DNA of 64,000 nucleotides, from positions 1,116,001 to 1,180,000 of the forward strand of contig NZ_AP027732.1 of the NCBI RefSeq assembly GCF_030296615.1. The letters are read 5' to 3'. Of the stretch, positions 1-8,972 are shown in pieces. The notes under the pieces were generated by a model. It ran no database searches and was not told the origin of the DNA. It saw only the letters and a program-made list of their open reading frames with translations. The stretch's first letter is position 1, and every line of letters begins with the position of its first letter. The position numbers were made by a program, and so were the translations under genes. The stretch comes from Frondihabitans sucicola. Lineage in GTDB: Bacteria; Actinomycetota; Actinomycetes; Actinomycetales; Microbacteriaceae.

Positions 1-917
1 CCGTCGAACCACTCGATGATCTCGCGCGCCCCGGTGGACCACGGCGTGGTGGCCTGCCACCCGGGCACGAAGGCCTTCACCTTGCTGTTGTCGAACACGA
101 CCGAGTGCGCCTTGTCGCCCAGGATCCCGGGGCCCCACTCCGGTTCGACCACGGCGACGCTCTCGCTCGCGACGTGGACCAGGCGCGGTTCGTCGACCCC
201 TGCGGCGGCGGCCAGCGTCGTGTAGATCTGATCCCAGGGCAGAGCCTCGTCGGAGGTGATGTGGAAGACGTCGCCGACGGCGGCCGGGAGCCCGAGGAGC
301 CCGACGAAGGCAAGGGCGAAGTCGGTGTGGTGGGTCAGAGTCCACAGCGAGGTGCCGTCGCCGGGGACGACGACCTCGAGACCGCGGCGGAATCGGTCGA
401 TCGCGGTCCAGCCGCCGGTCAGCGGGATCGAGGTCCGGTCGTAGGTGTGCGACGGCCGGATGATCGTGACCGGAAAGCCGGTCGAGCGATAGGCGGCCAC
501 GAGGAGGTCTTCGCAGGCGATCTTGTCGCGCGAGTACTGCCACCACGGATTGCGCAGCGGCGACGACTCCCGGATCGGCAGCGCGGCCACCGGCTTCTGG
601 TAGGCCGACGCCGAACTGATGAAGACGTACTGCCCGGCCCGACCCGCGAAGAGGTCGATGTCGGCCTGCACCTGGTCGGGCGTGAAGGCGACGAAGTCGA
701 CGACGACGTCGAACTGCCGGTCGCCGATCGCCGAGCGGACGGATGCATGATCGTGCACGTCTCCCGTCAGGACCTCGACCCCGGCGGGCACCGGGCGGGT
801 CGATGACGAACCGCGGTTGAGCACGGTGAGCTCGTAGCCGAGCTCGAGGGCTCTGACGGACGCCGCCGAGCTGATGATTCCGGTGCCGCCGATGAACAGG
901 ACTGTCAGCGCTGACAT
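1..917 (-). CDS. NAD-dependent epimerase/dehydratase family protein, partial
   Basis: The frame starts with ATG at 917 and is open to the window edge, so the C-terminus is missing; about 305 residues are visible. The N-terminus has a Rossmann strand followed by the dinucleotide-binding pattern GGTGII (residues about 10-15). An SSASAYQK segment and an YSRDK segment follow, in the places where extended short-chain dehydrogenases carry the catalytic Ser/Tyr/Lys region. This supports an NAD(P)-dependent sugar-nucleotide epimerase/dehydratase or reductase, cytosolic. The substrate cannot be told from sequence alone. It is divergent from the gene at 1045. Confidence 0.8.
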   Translation of the reverse strand, partial: MSALTVLFIGGTGIISSAASVRALELGYELTVLNRGSSSTRPVPAGVEVLTGDVHDHASVRSAIGDRQFDVVVDFVAFTPDQVQADIDLFAGRAGQYVFISSASAYQKPVAALPIRESSPLRNPWWQYSRDKIACEDLLVAAYRSTGFPVTIIRPSHTYDRTSIPLTGGWTAIDRFRRGLEVVVPGDGTSLWTLTHHTDFALAFVGLLGLPAAVGDVFHITSDEALPWDQIYTTLAAAAGVDEPRLVHVASESVAVVEPEWGPGILGDKAHSVVFDNSKVKAFVPGWQATTPWSTGAREIIEWFD

Positions 918-1044
918 GCGTACTTCTTTCTGATGGGGGAAGACCTCCAGTCTGCCCGCTTCGGCCGACTGCGGTCGGGCTCTCGTTCCACCGATCTGCC
1001 TCTGGATCGCGAGCCGAGACGCCGTCGTGAGGGATGATGGCTGA

Positions 1045-1827
1045 GTGATCATCCTGTCGATCGGCGCCATTGTCGTGGTCGGTCTCATCCTCAGCCGCGT
1101 CGCGCGGTCGGGCCGCTCCGGCTCCCGCGGCGTCTCGGGCGATGCGGGGGCGGCGCCCCAGAAGACGAGGGCGCAGGCTCCCTCCGCCCCGGCAGATGCT
1201 CCCGCACGCCCTCCGGCCGCGCAGCCCGCGCCGCCCTCCGCGGCAGCCGCCGTGAACACCCCGAGCGCCCTCGATCCGGCCGACCCCTCGTGGGCGGAGG
1301 CCCGTCGGCTGCGGCGCCTGCTGCTCGCCCGACAGGTGCCCGCGACACTCTCGCTCTGGGAGATCGTTCCCGAAGAGGGGGAGGTGTTCTTCTACGACCT
1401 CGAGGCCCTCTACGAGCGGTACTACGGACAGAACGCCACGTACGAGAAGGCCGGGACCTTCCTGCTGGGCAACCCCGCGTTCATCCTGGCGGGGCTGGCG
1501 GTCACCGGGCTCGCCAACGCGTCACGGCGCCGTGCAGCCGAGCAGCAGGCCGCGTCGCAGTGGCGCGACCGGCAGCGCGTGCGCGTCGTCGTCAGCAACC
1601 ACCGGCTGATCCTGTTCCTCGGCGGGAAGTGGCTGAGCTATCACTACAAGGCGATGAACGCCGTCTATCCCGAGGTGACGGAGCGCACGCTCGTCTCCGG
1701 CTTCGCAAGCATCGCGCCGCTGCGGCTGAGCGGGCCGGACGCACCGATCCTCGCCGTCATGACGGTGTTCGCCACCTACGGGCTCGAGGGGTTGAGCGAG
1801 CACCCCTCGCTGCGCGCCCTCGACTGA
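1045..1827 (+). CDS. membrane-anchored protein of unknown function
   Basis: A 260-residue protein starting at GTG 1045. Residues 1-20 are a hydrophobic segment (MIILSIGAIVVVGLILSRVA), then a basic stretch and an Ala/Pro-rich linker to about residue 75. A globular part follows, with a second hydrophobic stretch around residues 145-160 (FILAGLAVTGLANASRRRA). No family was recognised. It is probably anchored to the cytoplasmic membrane by its N-terminus. The last codons and stop lie inside an imperfect direct repeat (1793-1856). Confidence 0.7.
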   Translation: MIILSIGAIVVVGLILSRVARSGRSGSRGVSGDAGAAPQKTRAQAPSAPADAPARPPAAQPAPPSAAAAVNTPSALDPADPSWAEARRLRRLLLARQVPATLSLWEIVPEEGEVFFYDLEALYERYYGQNATYEKAGTFLLGNPAFILAGLAVTGLANASRRRAAEQQAASQWRDRQRVRVVVSNHRLILFLGGKWLSYHYKAMNAVYPEVTERTLVSGFASIAPLRLSGPDAPILAVMTVFATYGLEGLSEHPSLRALD

Positions 1828-1856
1828 GCGAGCACCCGTCGCTGCGCCCTCGACTG
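1793..1856. repeat. tandem duplication over the 3' end of the preceding gene
   Basis: A segment of about 34 bases beginning TGAGCGAGCACCC and ending CCCTCGACTG occurs twice in a row (1793-1826 and 1825-1856). The second copy differs by one substitution and a 2-base deletion. The gene's stop codon is at the junction, so the second copy is outside the reading frame. It looks like a small recent local duplication. Confidence 0.8.
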
Positions 1857-1910
1857 GCTGTGCCCGATGCTGCGGCGCCCGGGTGGAGCGACGAAACCCC
1901 GCGCCCGCCC

Positions 1911-1938
1911 GTTGCTCTCGTCCGCGGACGAGAGCAAC
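1911..1938. terminator. 28-bp perfect palindrome between convergent genes
   Basis: GTTGCTCTCGTCCG is followed directly by its own reverse complement, giving a perfect 28-bp dyad. It sits between the stops of two convergent genes (1827 and 1998). There is no T tract. The position fits a bidirectional stem-loop terminator; the function is inferred from position and symmetry. Confidence 0.55.
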
Positions 1939-1997
1939 GCGCAGAAGGGGGTCCGGCGACGAGCAGCGGCGTGAACCGAAGCTCTTATCGGCTCAAC

Positions 1998-3757
1998 TCA
2001 GCGGCCGCGGCCGCCGCCCGACTTGGGGGCGGAGCCGCGGACGAGACTGCCGACCTTGAGCGACGACGGGCGTCCGCCCGACGACGACGCGCGGCGCGAC
2101 CCGCCCTGACGGCGCTCGCCCTGCTCTGCGGCGAAAGCCGCCTGGTCGCCTCGGACGCCGCCGTTCGAGCGCGCGGGGCGCTCGTCGCGGGCGGGACGCT
2201 CGTCGCGAACCGGTGCTGCCGAGCGACCGGACTCGGTCGAGTAGAACGTGTCGCTGCCCGAGCGGGGTGCACCCTTCTGGCCGCCACGGCCGCCCCGTGC
2301 CGGAGCGCCCGTGCCGCGACCGGAGCCGCCTGCCGCGCGCTGGCCGCGACCGGCCGATCCGGCGCCCCTCGCGTCGTTGCCGGACGCCGCGGGACGACCC
2401 GAGCGGTCCTTGCGAGCGATGGGGCTGCCGTCGGCGTTCTGACGAGCGGCGCGCTTGCGCTGGGCGTTGGCGCCCTGCGAGCGTCCGCCGCCGGAGTGCT
2501 GTTCGGCTCGCTCCGACTTCGGTGCGGGCTTGACGTAGGCGGCGACCTGGCCGACCAGAGCCGTGACCTCGCGCGAGTCGGGCTTCACGGCGGTGACGGT
2601 CGCGGTGATGCCGGCCTTCTTCATCATCTGGGCGACGTCGCGACGCTGGCTGGGGATGACGAGGGTGACGACGTCACCCTCGGCGCCGGCCCGCGCGGTG
2701 CGGCCGGAGCGGTGCAGGTACGCCTTGTGCTCGGTCGGCGGGTCGACGTGGATCACGAGCTCGATGTCGTCGACGTGCACGCCGCGGGCAGCGACGTCGG
2801 TTGCGACGAGCACTCGAGCGGTGCCGTCCTGGAAGGCGGCGAGGTTGCGGTCGCGCTGCGGCTGCGACAGGTTGCCGTGCAGGTCGACCGCCGGGATGCC
2901 CGACTCGGTGAGCTGCTTGGCCAGCTTCTTGGCGTGGTGCTTGGTGCGCATGAAGAGGATGCGGCGGCCCTGGCCGGAAGCGAGCTTCTCGATGAGGGCC
3001 TTCTTCGTCTCGACGGACTCGGTCTCGAAGACGTGGTGCGTCATCTTGGCGACGGGCGAGTTGGCCTCGTCGACGGAGTGGAGGACCTCGTTGTGCAAGA
3101 ACTGCTTGACGAGCTTGTCCACGCCGTTGTCGAGCGTGGCGCTGAAGAGCAGGCGCTGGCCGTTCTCGGGGGTCGACTTCAGGATGCGCGTCACGCCGGG
3201 CAGGAAGCCCAGGTCGGCCATGTGGTCGGCCTCGTCGAGGACCGTGATCTCGATCGCGTCGAGCTTCACGAAGCCCTGCTTCATGAGGTCTTCGAGGCGG
3301 CCGGGGCAGGCGACGATGATGTCGACGCCCTGCTTGAGGGCTTGCACCTGGCGGTTCTGCGAGACGCCGCCGAAGATCGTGGTGGTGTTCATGCCGTAGG
3401 CGGCTGCCATCGGCGCGAGGACCGCATCGATCTGAGTGGCGAGCTCGCGGGTCGGGGCGAGCACGAGGCCGAGGGGACGGCCCGGGCGACGCTTGCCGCC
3501 GGCGAGCTTGCCGCCGAGGCGCGCGGCCATCGGGATGGAGAACGCGAGGGTCTTGCCGGAGCCGGTCTTTCCGCGGCCGAGGACGTCGCGGCCGGCGAGC
3601 GTGTCGGGGAGCGTGTCGATCTGGATCGGGAACGCGGTGGATTTTCCATCGGCGGCCAGGGCCTTGACGATGGGGGCGGGGACGCCGAGGGAGACGAAGG
3701 TGGTGCCTTCCGTCTCGACGGTGGCGTCGGCCTGGGGGTTGTGAGTGTGTCGGTCAC
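1998..3757 (-). CDS. DEAD-box ATP-dependent RNA helicase (one frameshift near the start)
   Basis: RhlE/CsdA-like superfamily 2 helicase that remodels RNA or ribonucleoprotein. Motifs in order: Walker A GKTGSGKT, motif Ia PTRELATQ, DEAD box (VLDEADHMADLG), motif III SAT (LLFSATLDNG), and motif VI HRSGRTARAG. A basic Gly/Arg/Ser-rich tail of about 190 residues follows, of the kind that binds RNA non-specifically. The best start is GTG at 3757, which has GAAAGG just upstream and begins MTDTLTTP. That start is out of frame with the helicase by one base at a C run (G run on the plus strand, 3734-3738). A one-base sequencing deletion there would give an intact protein of about 586 residues. Without it, the helicase frame stays open upstream but lacks a convincing start. 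Confidence 0.88.
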
Positions 3758-4038
3758 TGGTGCCTTTCGGGCATCGGGTATCGAGCCCCAGGGGCTTGCA
3801 TCTGTCAACGACGCAGCTGGACTCGAGATGTGGCGACGGAGCAGTTGTGCTCGATCGTTTCGCCGCAGAGTGAGCTTCGCGAACCCGGTCTGTCACACGC
3901 CGTGTGAAGGCGGAACCGGGGAAGTGAGGGGCGTACTACGACGCAGGGAGCCGATCGGGTCGGCTCACAAGTGGTTTCAGTCTACACGACGTGCTTTTCG
4001 ACGCTCCCGTGACCAGGATCCGACGCCCCGGGGCACGA

Positions 4039-4688
4039 TCAGTAGCTGCCGAAGTACCGCTCGCCGACGGGGATCTCGACGGCCACGGTGTTGCCCGGCT
4101 GCGCGAGCGGGCAGGCCCAGGCCGGGTCGTAGGCGCAGCTCGGGTTGTAGGCGAAGTTGAAGTCGAGCACGATCGAACCCGGGGCCTGGCCGGGCCCGAG
4201 GTCGGCTCCTTGACGGTGTCGACGAGGTAGCGGCCGCCGCCGTACGTGCCGCCGTGCTGCCCTGCGAGGGCGTCTCGGACGGGGATGAAGAGGCCGCCGC
4301 CGTACGAGGCCAGACGCCACACGTCGAGCCGCCCCACACCGGGGACGTCGACGAGGCCGATGCGGTCGAACGGCACGTCGCCGTCGGTGCCGGTCGGAAC
4401 GACCATGCGGTGCTCCTCGGCCGGCTGGACAGCGACCTCGAAGCGCCACCCGGCGTCGTACGGTCTCGTCGGGAGACCGGTGAACCGGGCGCGATCCTGC
4501 TCCATCACCGGGGTCGACGGGTGATTCGCGAACAGGTCGTCGCGGCGGCGGCGCCACAGGTCGTGGGCGGCCTCGAGGTCGGTCGCCTCGCGCACGCTGC
4601 GGTAGGTGTCGTGGATCGTTCTCCGCCACGACGCGATGTCGAGGGCGTCCTGGGCGGTCTGGGCAGTGGTGGCGGTCACGCCGGACAC
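4039..4688 (-). CDS. DUF1684 family protein (one frameshift)
   Basis: About 216 residues once a single missing base near 4205-4215 is allowed. The N-terminal part reads ALDIASWRRTIHDTYRSV. The C-terminal part, in the neighbouring frame, carries the family signature LDFNFAYNPSCAYDP, then CPLAQPGN and VEIPVGERYF. DUF1684 proteins have no well-established function. The start is GTG at 4688, or GTG at 4679. A second member of the same family is encoded at 10033-10788. Confidence 0.8.
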
Positions 4689-4775
4689 GCTACCCGCGTG
4701 CGGCTGCGGCCGGGGCTGCGGCTCCGCGAGACGACAGTGGACGCGCAGGACCACAGGCGCATCGCCCAGGGGCGC

Positions 4776-5123
4776 TCAGGAGAAGAGCTTCCCGAGAAAG
4801 CTCTTCTTGCGCTCCCAGCCGTGCTCCGTCAGCACGGCGTAGACCGGCGTCGTCACGGCCGAGGTCGAGAACTTCCAGGTGCCGGCGACGGGTGCGCCCG
4901 CGCTGCCTGCGCCCTCCACCGTGAGCGACGACGCCTTGTACTCGTTCGTCTCCGGCAACGGGGTGATCGTGAGGCGGTACGTCTTGTTGTCGGAGCTGGT
5001 GTTGACGTAGGTCCACTCTGCGACGATCTTGCCGTCGTCTCGGCGGCTGACCGTGAACGGGATCCTCGGGTCGTCGTTGAGGGCGAGAAGGGCCTCGGTG
5101 ACGTCGGTCAGGTTACTGGGCAT
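4776..5123 (-). CDS. small protein of unknown function, last gene of an Esx-like operon
   Basis: 115 residues from ATG 5123, preceded by AGGAG. The ATG overlaps the end of the upstream gene (stop at 5113-5115), so translation is probably coupled. The protein is mostly beta-type soluble sequence (IVAEWTYVN, KTYRLTITPL) and ends in a basic KKSFLGKLFS tail. No family, signal peptide or membrane segment was recognised. The operon position suggests it works with the Esx-like and LpqN-like proteins encoded just upstream. Confidence 0.65.
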   Translation of the reverse strand: MPSNLTDVTEALLALNDDPRIPFTVSRRDDGKIVAEWTYVNTSSDNKTYRLTITPLPETNEYKASSLTVEGAGSAGAPVAGTWKFSTSAVTTPVYAVLTEHGWERKKSFLGKLFS

Positions 5124-5580
5124 CGGTGTCTCCTGGGAGGTCGGTTCGCGCACTCGCCACGATGTCACGGATCACCGGCACCTGGGTCAGCGCCTCGCTG
5201 GCCGAGCAGGATCCCGTGATCTCGACCACCTCGGTCACGGCGCCGCGCGGCACCACCGTCACGGAGAGGGCCTGGAAGAGGGTGCCGAGCTCGGGGTGCC
5301 GGTAGCTGCCCTCGAAGCGGTAACCGGGGCCACCCAGCAGCGTGATCGCCTCGTGGCCGATCTCGACGTACTCGGGGAGCTCCTGGAGGCGGTGCCCGGC
5401 CGACACGACGACGCGCTCGAACGGCAGCAGGCCGCGAGTCGGCGTGATCGTGACGACGACGTTCGGGCGGTACGCGCCCGGGGTCTCCGGCGCGGCGACG
5501 GCGAGCTCGGCACCGTCGAGCGGCACGACCTCCCACGGCTCGGGGGCTTCGACGAAGACACGGGTGTGGAGATCGTTCAT
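5113..5580 (-). CDS. LpqN/PsbP-like protein without signal peptide
   Basis: 155 residues. The ATG at 5578-5580 overlaps the previous gene's stop (ATGA), implying translational coupling. The fold pattern resembles the actinobacterial LpqN/DUF1795 group: an N-terminal WEVVPLDGAELAVAAPE strand pair, central VVVTITPTRG, and a long amphipathic helix followed by GYRFEGSYRH. Unlike LpqN it has no lipobox or signal peptide, so it should be cytosolic. In type VII-like loci such a protein could act as a chaperone or escort for the neighbouring helical proteins; that is inference from context only. Confidence 0.6.
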   Translation of the reverse strand: MNDLHTRVFVEAPEPWEVVPLDGAELAVAAPETPGAYRPNVVVTITPTRGLLPFERVVVSAGHRLQELPEYVEIGHEAITLLGGPGYRFEGSYRHPELGTLFQALSVTVVPRGAVTEVVEITGSCSASEALTQVPVIRDIVASARTDLPGDTDAQ

Positions 5581-6907
5581 GAGAAGGGCAGGACTTTCTG
5601 CAGGTCGTCGACGAATTCTTCCGGACTGATCGAGACGTCGATCTTGACTCCGGCACCGACGCCGAGGGCTGCTCCGAGGTCGGCGTGGGCGCCGATCTCC
5701 TCCCAGCCGACCTTCACCTCGGCACCGACCTCGCCGCCGACGCCGGCCCGGACGTCGGGAGAGACGCCGAGCTTCAGCCCCATGGTGTCGGACTCGAGCG
5801 ACACGCCGGCCTTCGCTCCGGCGTAGGCGCTGCCGCCCAGCTTCGCGCTGAGACCGTTCGGGCCCACTCCCGCGTGCGCGTCCCCGTCGGCCCAGGCTCC
5901 CGCCTTGGCGTCGGCCGTCCCGGTGAGAGATTGGACGCCGTCCGTGTAGGTCGCGTGCGCTTCTGCATCGGCGCCGGCCTCGGCGTCACCCTGCGCCCCG
6001 GCGTAGAGGCCGTCGTACTTCGTGGCGTACGCCTTGGCCGTGCCGGAGCTCTTGGCGCCGCCGAACGCCGATGCCCCGGCCGCGAGAGTGCCGAACCACT
6101 GCGTCTCGGCCTGGCCGCTGGCCGAGGCCTTCCCGCCGGCCATCGCGTTGCCGTAGGCCTCGGACGTGACGCCGTCCGGGCCGCTCGAAGCGCTGGCCCC
6201 GCCGCCGGCCTGCGTGCCGGCGAATGCGTCGGACTTGCCCGAGACGCTGCCGTAGTCGTTCGACGCGGAACCGCTGGCCTTCGCCTCGGCGCCCCACTGC
6301 GCCGAACCCGAAGCCTGACTGGTGGTCTTGCCCGAGGCATCGGTCGTGGTCGAGCTGCTGCCGTGCGACGAGGAACCCGTCGACGTCGACGACGAGGACG
6401 ACGAGTGCGACGTCGAGTCGATGGCCGTGATTGTCGCCGCGCAGACGCGCGCCGCCTCGTCGAGGCCGTCGACGGTCGACTGCACCTGGACCTGGAGCAG
6501 CAGGTTGCGGTTGACCAGGGCGAAGTCGGTCGACCAGCTCTCGGTCGGGTTCTCGGCGTGGAACGTCTTCACGGAGGCTCCCAGCACGTCGGCCTTGTCA
6601 CCCAGGTCGGAGAGGAGGCCTTCGCCGTGTCGACCGCGTCGGCGAAGGTCAGAAGTGCCGCAGCGACGGTGTCGACGCTTTCGCGGTAGGCGTCGGCGAC
6701 AGCCGGCTGCGTTCCCATGGCCAGGACCAGGGTGAAGGAGAACGGCGAGGAGTAGGCGGCATCGACGCCCTGCCAGCTCTTCGCGGCGCTCGAGACCTCC
6801 TGGTGGACCTCGGCCGCGGCGGTGCGCAGGTCGAGGGCGGCCTGCCGGATCGCGCCCGAATCGGCGGCTATGCGGGGGAGCGACGCGGAGTCGACCAGGC
6901 TCGGCAT
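5577..6907 (-). CDS. Ala/Gly/Ser-rich large protein with Esx-like N-terminal helices (one frameshift)
   Basis: About 443 residues after restoring one base near 6613-6617, where the frame changes between FADAVDTAK and GLLSDLGDKADVLG. Residues 1-175 are helical and resemble the N-terminal targeting domains of type VII secretion clients. Then comes a Ser/Thr linker (about residues 176-205) and a long low-complexity region with repeating Gly/Ala/Ser/Asp and spaced aromatic residues, such as GSASNDYGSVSGKSDAF and ATYTDGVQSLTGTADAKAG. The C-terminus (EEIGAHADLGAALGVGAG then PEEFVDDLQKVLPFS) has no recognisable toxin domain. The ATG at 6907 overlaps the upstream stop. It may be a secreted or surface protein; function unknown. 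Confidence 0.6.
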
Positions 6908-7224
6908 CAGTCCATCCCCAGTCCGTGTGCGGTGGCGGAGGTCTGCGCGGCCATGTCCGAGTCGCCCTCGACGTGGGTGGCGGCGATCTGCCTGGCGGCT
7001 GTGGCGCACGAGCGCACGAAGTCGGCGAGCCCCGGGACGACGGTGCGCCGCGCCGATGCGAACGACTCGAGGGCCGCGACGACGTTCGCTGCGCCGACGG
7101 ATCCTGCCGCGGCGGACAGTGCCCCGTCGGCCTTCGCGCCCGCGTCGGCAATGCCCGAGATATCGCTCTCGACGGCAGTCGCGGTCCTGCCGAGGTCTTC
7201 CGGCGACACGCTGAACCAGCTCAT
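6907..7224 (-). CDS. WXG100/Esx-like small helical protein
   Basis: 105 residues from ATG 7224 with GGGGAG upstream. The size and an all-helical pattern rich in Ala and Ser match the ESAT-6/WXG100 superfamily, but a clear WxG turn is missing (VGAANVVAAL lies where it would be expected). The stop overlaps the start of the next gene (TGATG). This is the first gene of a four-gene operon with overlaps at every junction. It may pair with the N-terminal domain of the next product for type VII-type export; no secretion ATPase is encoded nearby. Confidence 0.6.
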   Translation of the reverse strand: MSWFSVSPEDLGRTATAVESDISGIADAGAKADGALSAAAGSVGAANVVAALESFASARRTVVPGLADFVRSCATAARQIAATHVEGDSDMAAQTSATAHGLGMD

Positions 7225-7382
7225 GGAACTCCCCTTGTACAACTCCCCCAGCCGAACACCAGCCGCTTCGACCCTACGCCGACGCTCGCGAGGAGGAAAG
7301 TCGGCCGCGGAGGGGACAGCGGCCCCGGGATGGTTGACTGGTGGGCGCGGCGCAGGGGTTGTGCCCGAGGGGAAGGGAACCG

Positions 7383-7709
7383 ATGCAGAAAATCCAACTG
7401 GCCGGAGCCGTCCTGGCAGGAGCCTTCGTCGTGCTCGGCCTGACGGGTTGCAGCGTCAAGGCCACGGTCACGGTTCCCGCGAGCAACGTCGCCAAGGGCG
7501 CCGCCGACGCCCTCGAGAAGCAGATCGGCCAGCGCCCCGTCATCGACTGCGGCTCAGGTCGCGTCGACCTCGTCGACGGCACCAAGCTGCACTGCGACGT
7601 CGGGGCCAAGGGCGATTCCACCAAGTACGACAGCGTCGTCACCATCTCGCAGGTGAAGGGCACCGACTACCACGTCGACATCAAGGTCGACAGCCAGCCC
7701 GAGAACTGA
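7383..7709 (+). CDS. DUF4333 lipoprotein
   Basis: 108 residues. The N-terminus is a lipoprotein signal (MQKIQLAGAVLAGAFVVLG) ending in lipobox LTGC at about residue 22. The mature part has an IDCGSGRVDLVDGTKLHCDV core with two Cys, as in actinobacterial DUF4333 proteins. It should be lipid-anchored on the outer face of the membrane. The start is ATG 7383 with GAAGGG upstream rather than the more distal in-frame ATG at 7341. Function unknown. Confidence 0.8.
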   Translation: MQKIQLAGAVLAGAFVVLGLTGCSVKATVTVPASNVAKGAADALEKQIGQRPVIDCGSGRVDLVDGTKLHCDVGAKGDSTKYDSVVTISQVKGTDYHVDIKVDSQPEN

Positions 7710-7781
7710 CGGGGTGCCGGAGGCGGCCACGAAGAGCTCCTCCGTCTCCTCCGTGCACCACGTGTGGAAGGAACCAGTCCG

Positions 7782-8096
7782 ATGACGTGGGTACTGATCG
7801 CAGGCGGGGCGGTGCTCACCGCGCTCGGGCTCGGGGCGTACACGGGCGTCTGGCGGTCGTGGTCGGGGCGCGTGCGGGCCGACGTTGTCTTTCCGCTGCT
7901 GTTCGTCGGTCTCGCGATCCTGGCCGGCGGAATCTTCGGCGCGCTGATCGACACCCCGGCTGCCGTCGTCGGGTTCATCGTCTTCGCGCTCGGGGGGATC
8001 GCCGGCGCCTGCTTCCTCGTCTTGATCTTCTTCGGCGTGCCTCGATGGCTGCAGCCCCGCTGGTACCGCGCCGTCTCTCCGAGTCGAGCGTCGTGA
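7782..8096 (+). CDS. small integral membrane protein
   Basis: 104 residues from ATG 7782, preceded by GGAAGGAA. Three hydrophobic segments can be seen (about residues 2-22, 38-58 and 65-86), with short charged loops and a basic C-terminus. No family recognised. It follows the DUF4333 lipoprotein by 72 bases and could share its transcript. Confidence 0.65.
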   Translation: MTWVLIAGGAVLTALGLGAYTGVWRSWSGRVRADVVFPLLFVGLAILAGGIFGALIDTPAAVVGFIVFALGGIAGACFLVLIFFGVPRWLQPRWYRAVSPSRAS

Positions 8097-8163
8097 TCCT
8101 GCCCCCGGCGACCTGGGCGGCAGTCGCAGCGGCGGAGGCGTGCCGGGATCGTGAACGGCGGCG

Positions 8164-8649
8164 TTAGCGACGACGCGTCCACGTGGGGGCGAGCTGCCTC
8201 AGCCGGAAGCCGCGCCACTGCCAGACGAGCCACAGGCCGGGCCAGAGCAGCGGAGTGAGCGGCCCGGCGTGGAACTCCATGCGGTCGCGGAGTAGGGTGC
8301 CGCGGGGGAGCCCGGAGGCGTGCGGCGCCGGCGAGACCGCCATGCGGTGGCGGATGCGCAGCAGGGCGAAGGTGCCGGCGATGCCGCGACCGGTGTCCTC
8401 CTGCACGTCCGCGTCGCCGACCCGGTACCAGCGCAGGGAGACGTGCGTGCGGCCGAGCGGGAAGACGCCGAGGATCCGCGCGCTGACCCGCTGCGCGGAA
8501 TCCGACCAGCGGCGGGGAAAGCCGTCGAGCTCCTCCGAGCGGTAGACCAGAAGCGGCGTGGTCACCGCCACCATGACCGCAGGGTTCGCGAGCGCGTCGC
8601 GGACGACCGCGGGGGAGGCGGCGAGAACGACCTTCAACTGCACATGCAT
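8164..8649 (-). CDS. SRPBCC/START-like protein
   Basis: 161 residues from ATG 8649. The N-terminus (MHVQLKVVLAASPAVVRDALANPAVM) is the usual first strand and helix pair of the polyketide-cyclase/START fold. Later strands (ARILGVFPLGRTHVSLRWYRV, GTLLRDRMEFHAGPL) fit the rest of the helix-grip fold. The C-terminus is Trp-rich and basic. Such proteins bind hydrophobic ligands; the ligand is unknown. The start lies only 10 bases from the tandem-repeat block at 8660. Confidence 0.65.
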   Translation of the reverse strand: MHVQLKVVLAASPAVVRDALANPAVMVAVTTPLLVYRSEELDGFPRRWSDSAQRVSARILGVFPLGRTHVSLRWYRVGDADVQEDTGRGIAGTFALLRIRHRMAVSPAPHASGLPRGTLLRDRMEFHAGPLTPLLWPGLWLVWQWRGFRLRQLAPTWTRRR

Positions 8650-8659
8650 CGTTCATTCC

Positions 8660-8940
8660 TACCCGCTGCGCGGATCGCTCGGCGCGGAGAGCGCCTCCCA
8701 ACCCGCACGGTGTTTGTACCCGCTGCGCGGATCGCTCGGCGCGGAGAGCGCCTCCCAACCCGCACGGTGTTTGTACCCGCTGCGCGGATCGCTCGGCGCG
8801 GAGAGCGCCTCCCAACCCGCACAGCGGGCGGCGCGTGCCGGTGGGTTGCGGGTTGCTCTGCGCGGAGAGCGCGCGCGTGCCGGTGGGGTTGCGGGTTGCT
8901 CGGCGCGGAGAGCGCGCGAGTGCCGGTGGGGTTGCGGGTT
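8660..8940. repeat. two nested families of tandem repeats
   Basis: Family 1 is a 57-bp unit beginning TACCCGCTGCGCGGATCGCT, present as two full identical copies (8660-8716, 8717-8773) and a third that breaks down after about 49 bases (8774-8822). Family 2 is a unit of about 41 bp containing GTGCCGGTGGGGTTGCGGGT, repeated about 2.6 times from about 8833 to 8940. Both contain the near-palindromic core GCTCGGCGCGGAGAGCGC. The block is intergenic and carries no plausible gene. Confidence 0.85.
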
Positions 8941-8972
8941 GTGACCACACCACCCCTCGATATCGTGGGGGC

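Noticed and set aside
1290..4160. 956-codon open frame on the plus strand
   Set aside because: It runs antisense across the helicase and part of two other genes, has no recognisable domain, and its Arg/Ala/Gly-rich composition is what a GC-rich gene gives when read in the wrong frame.
8660..8940. CRISPR array
   Set aside because: The repeats are directly adjacent without unique spacers, and no cas gene is nearby.
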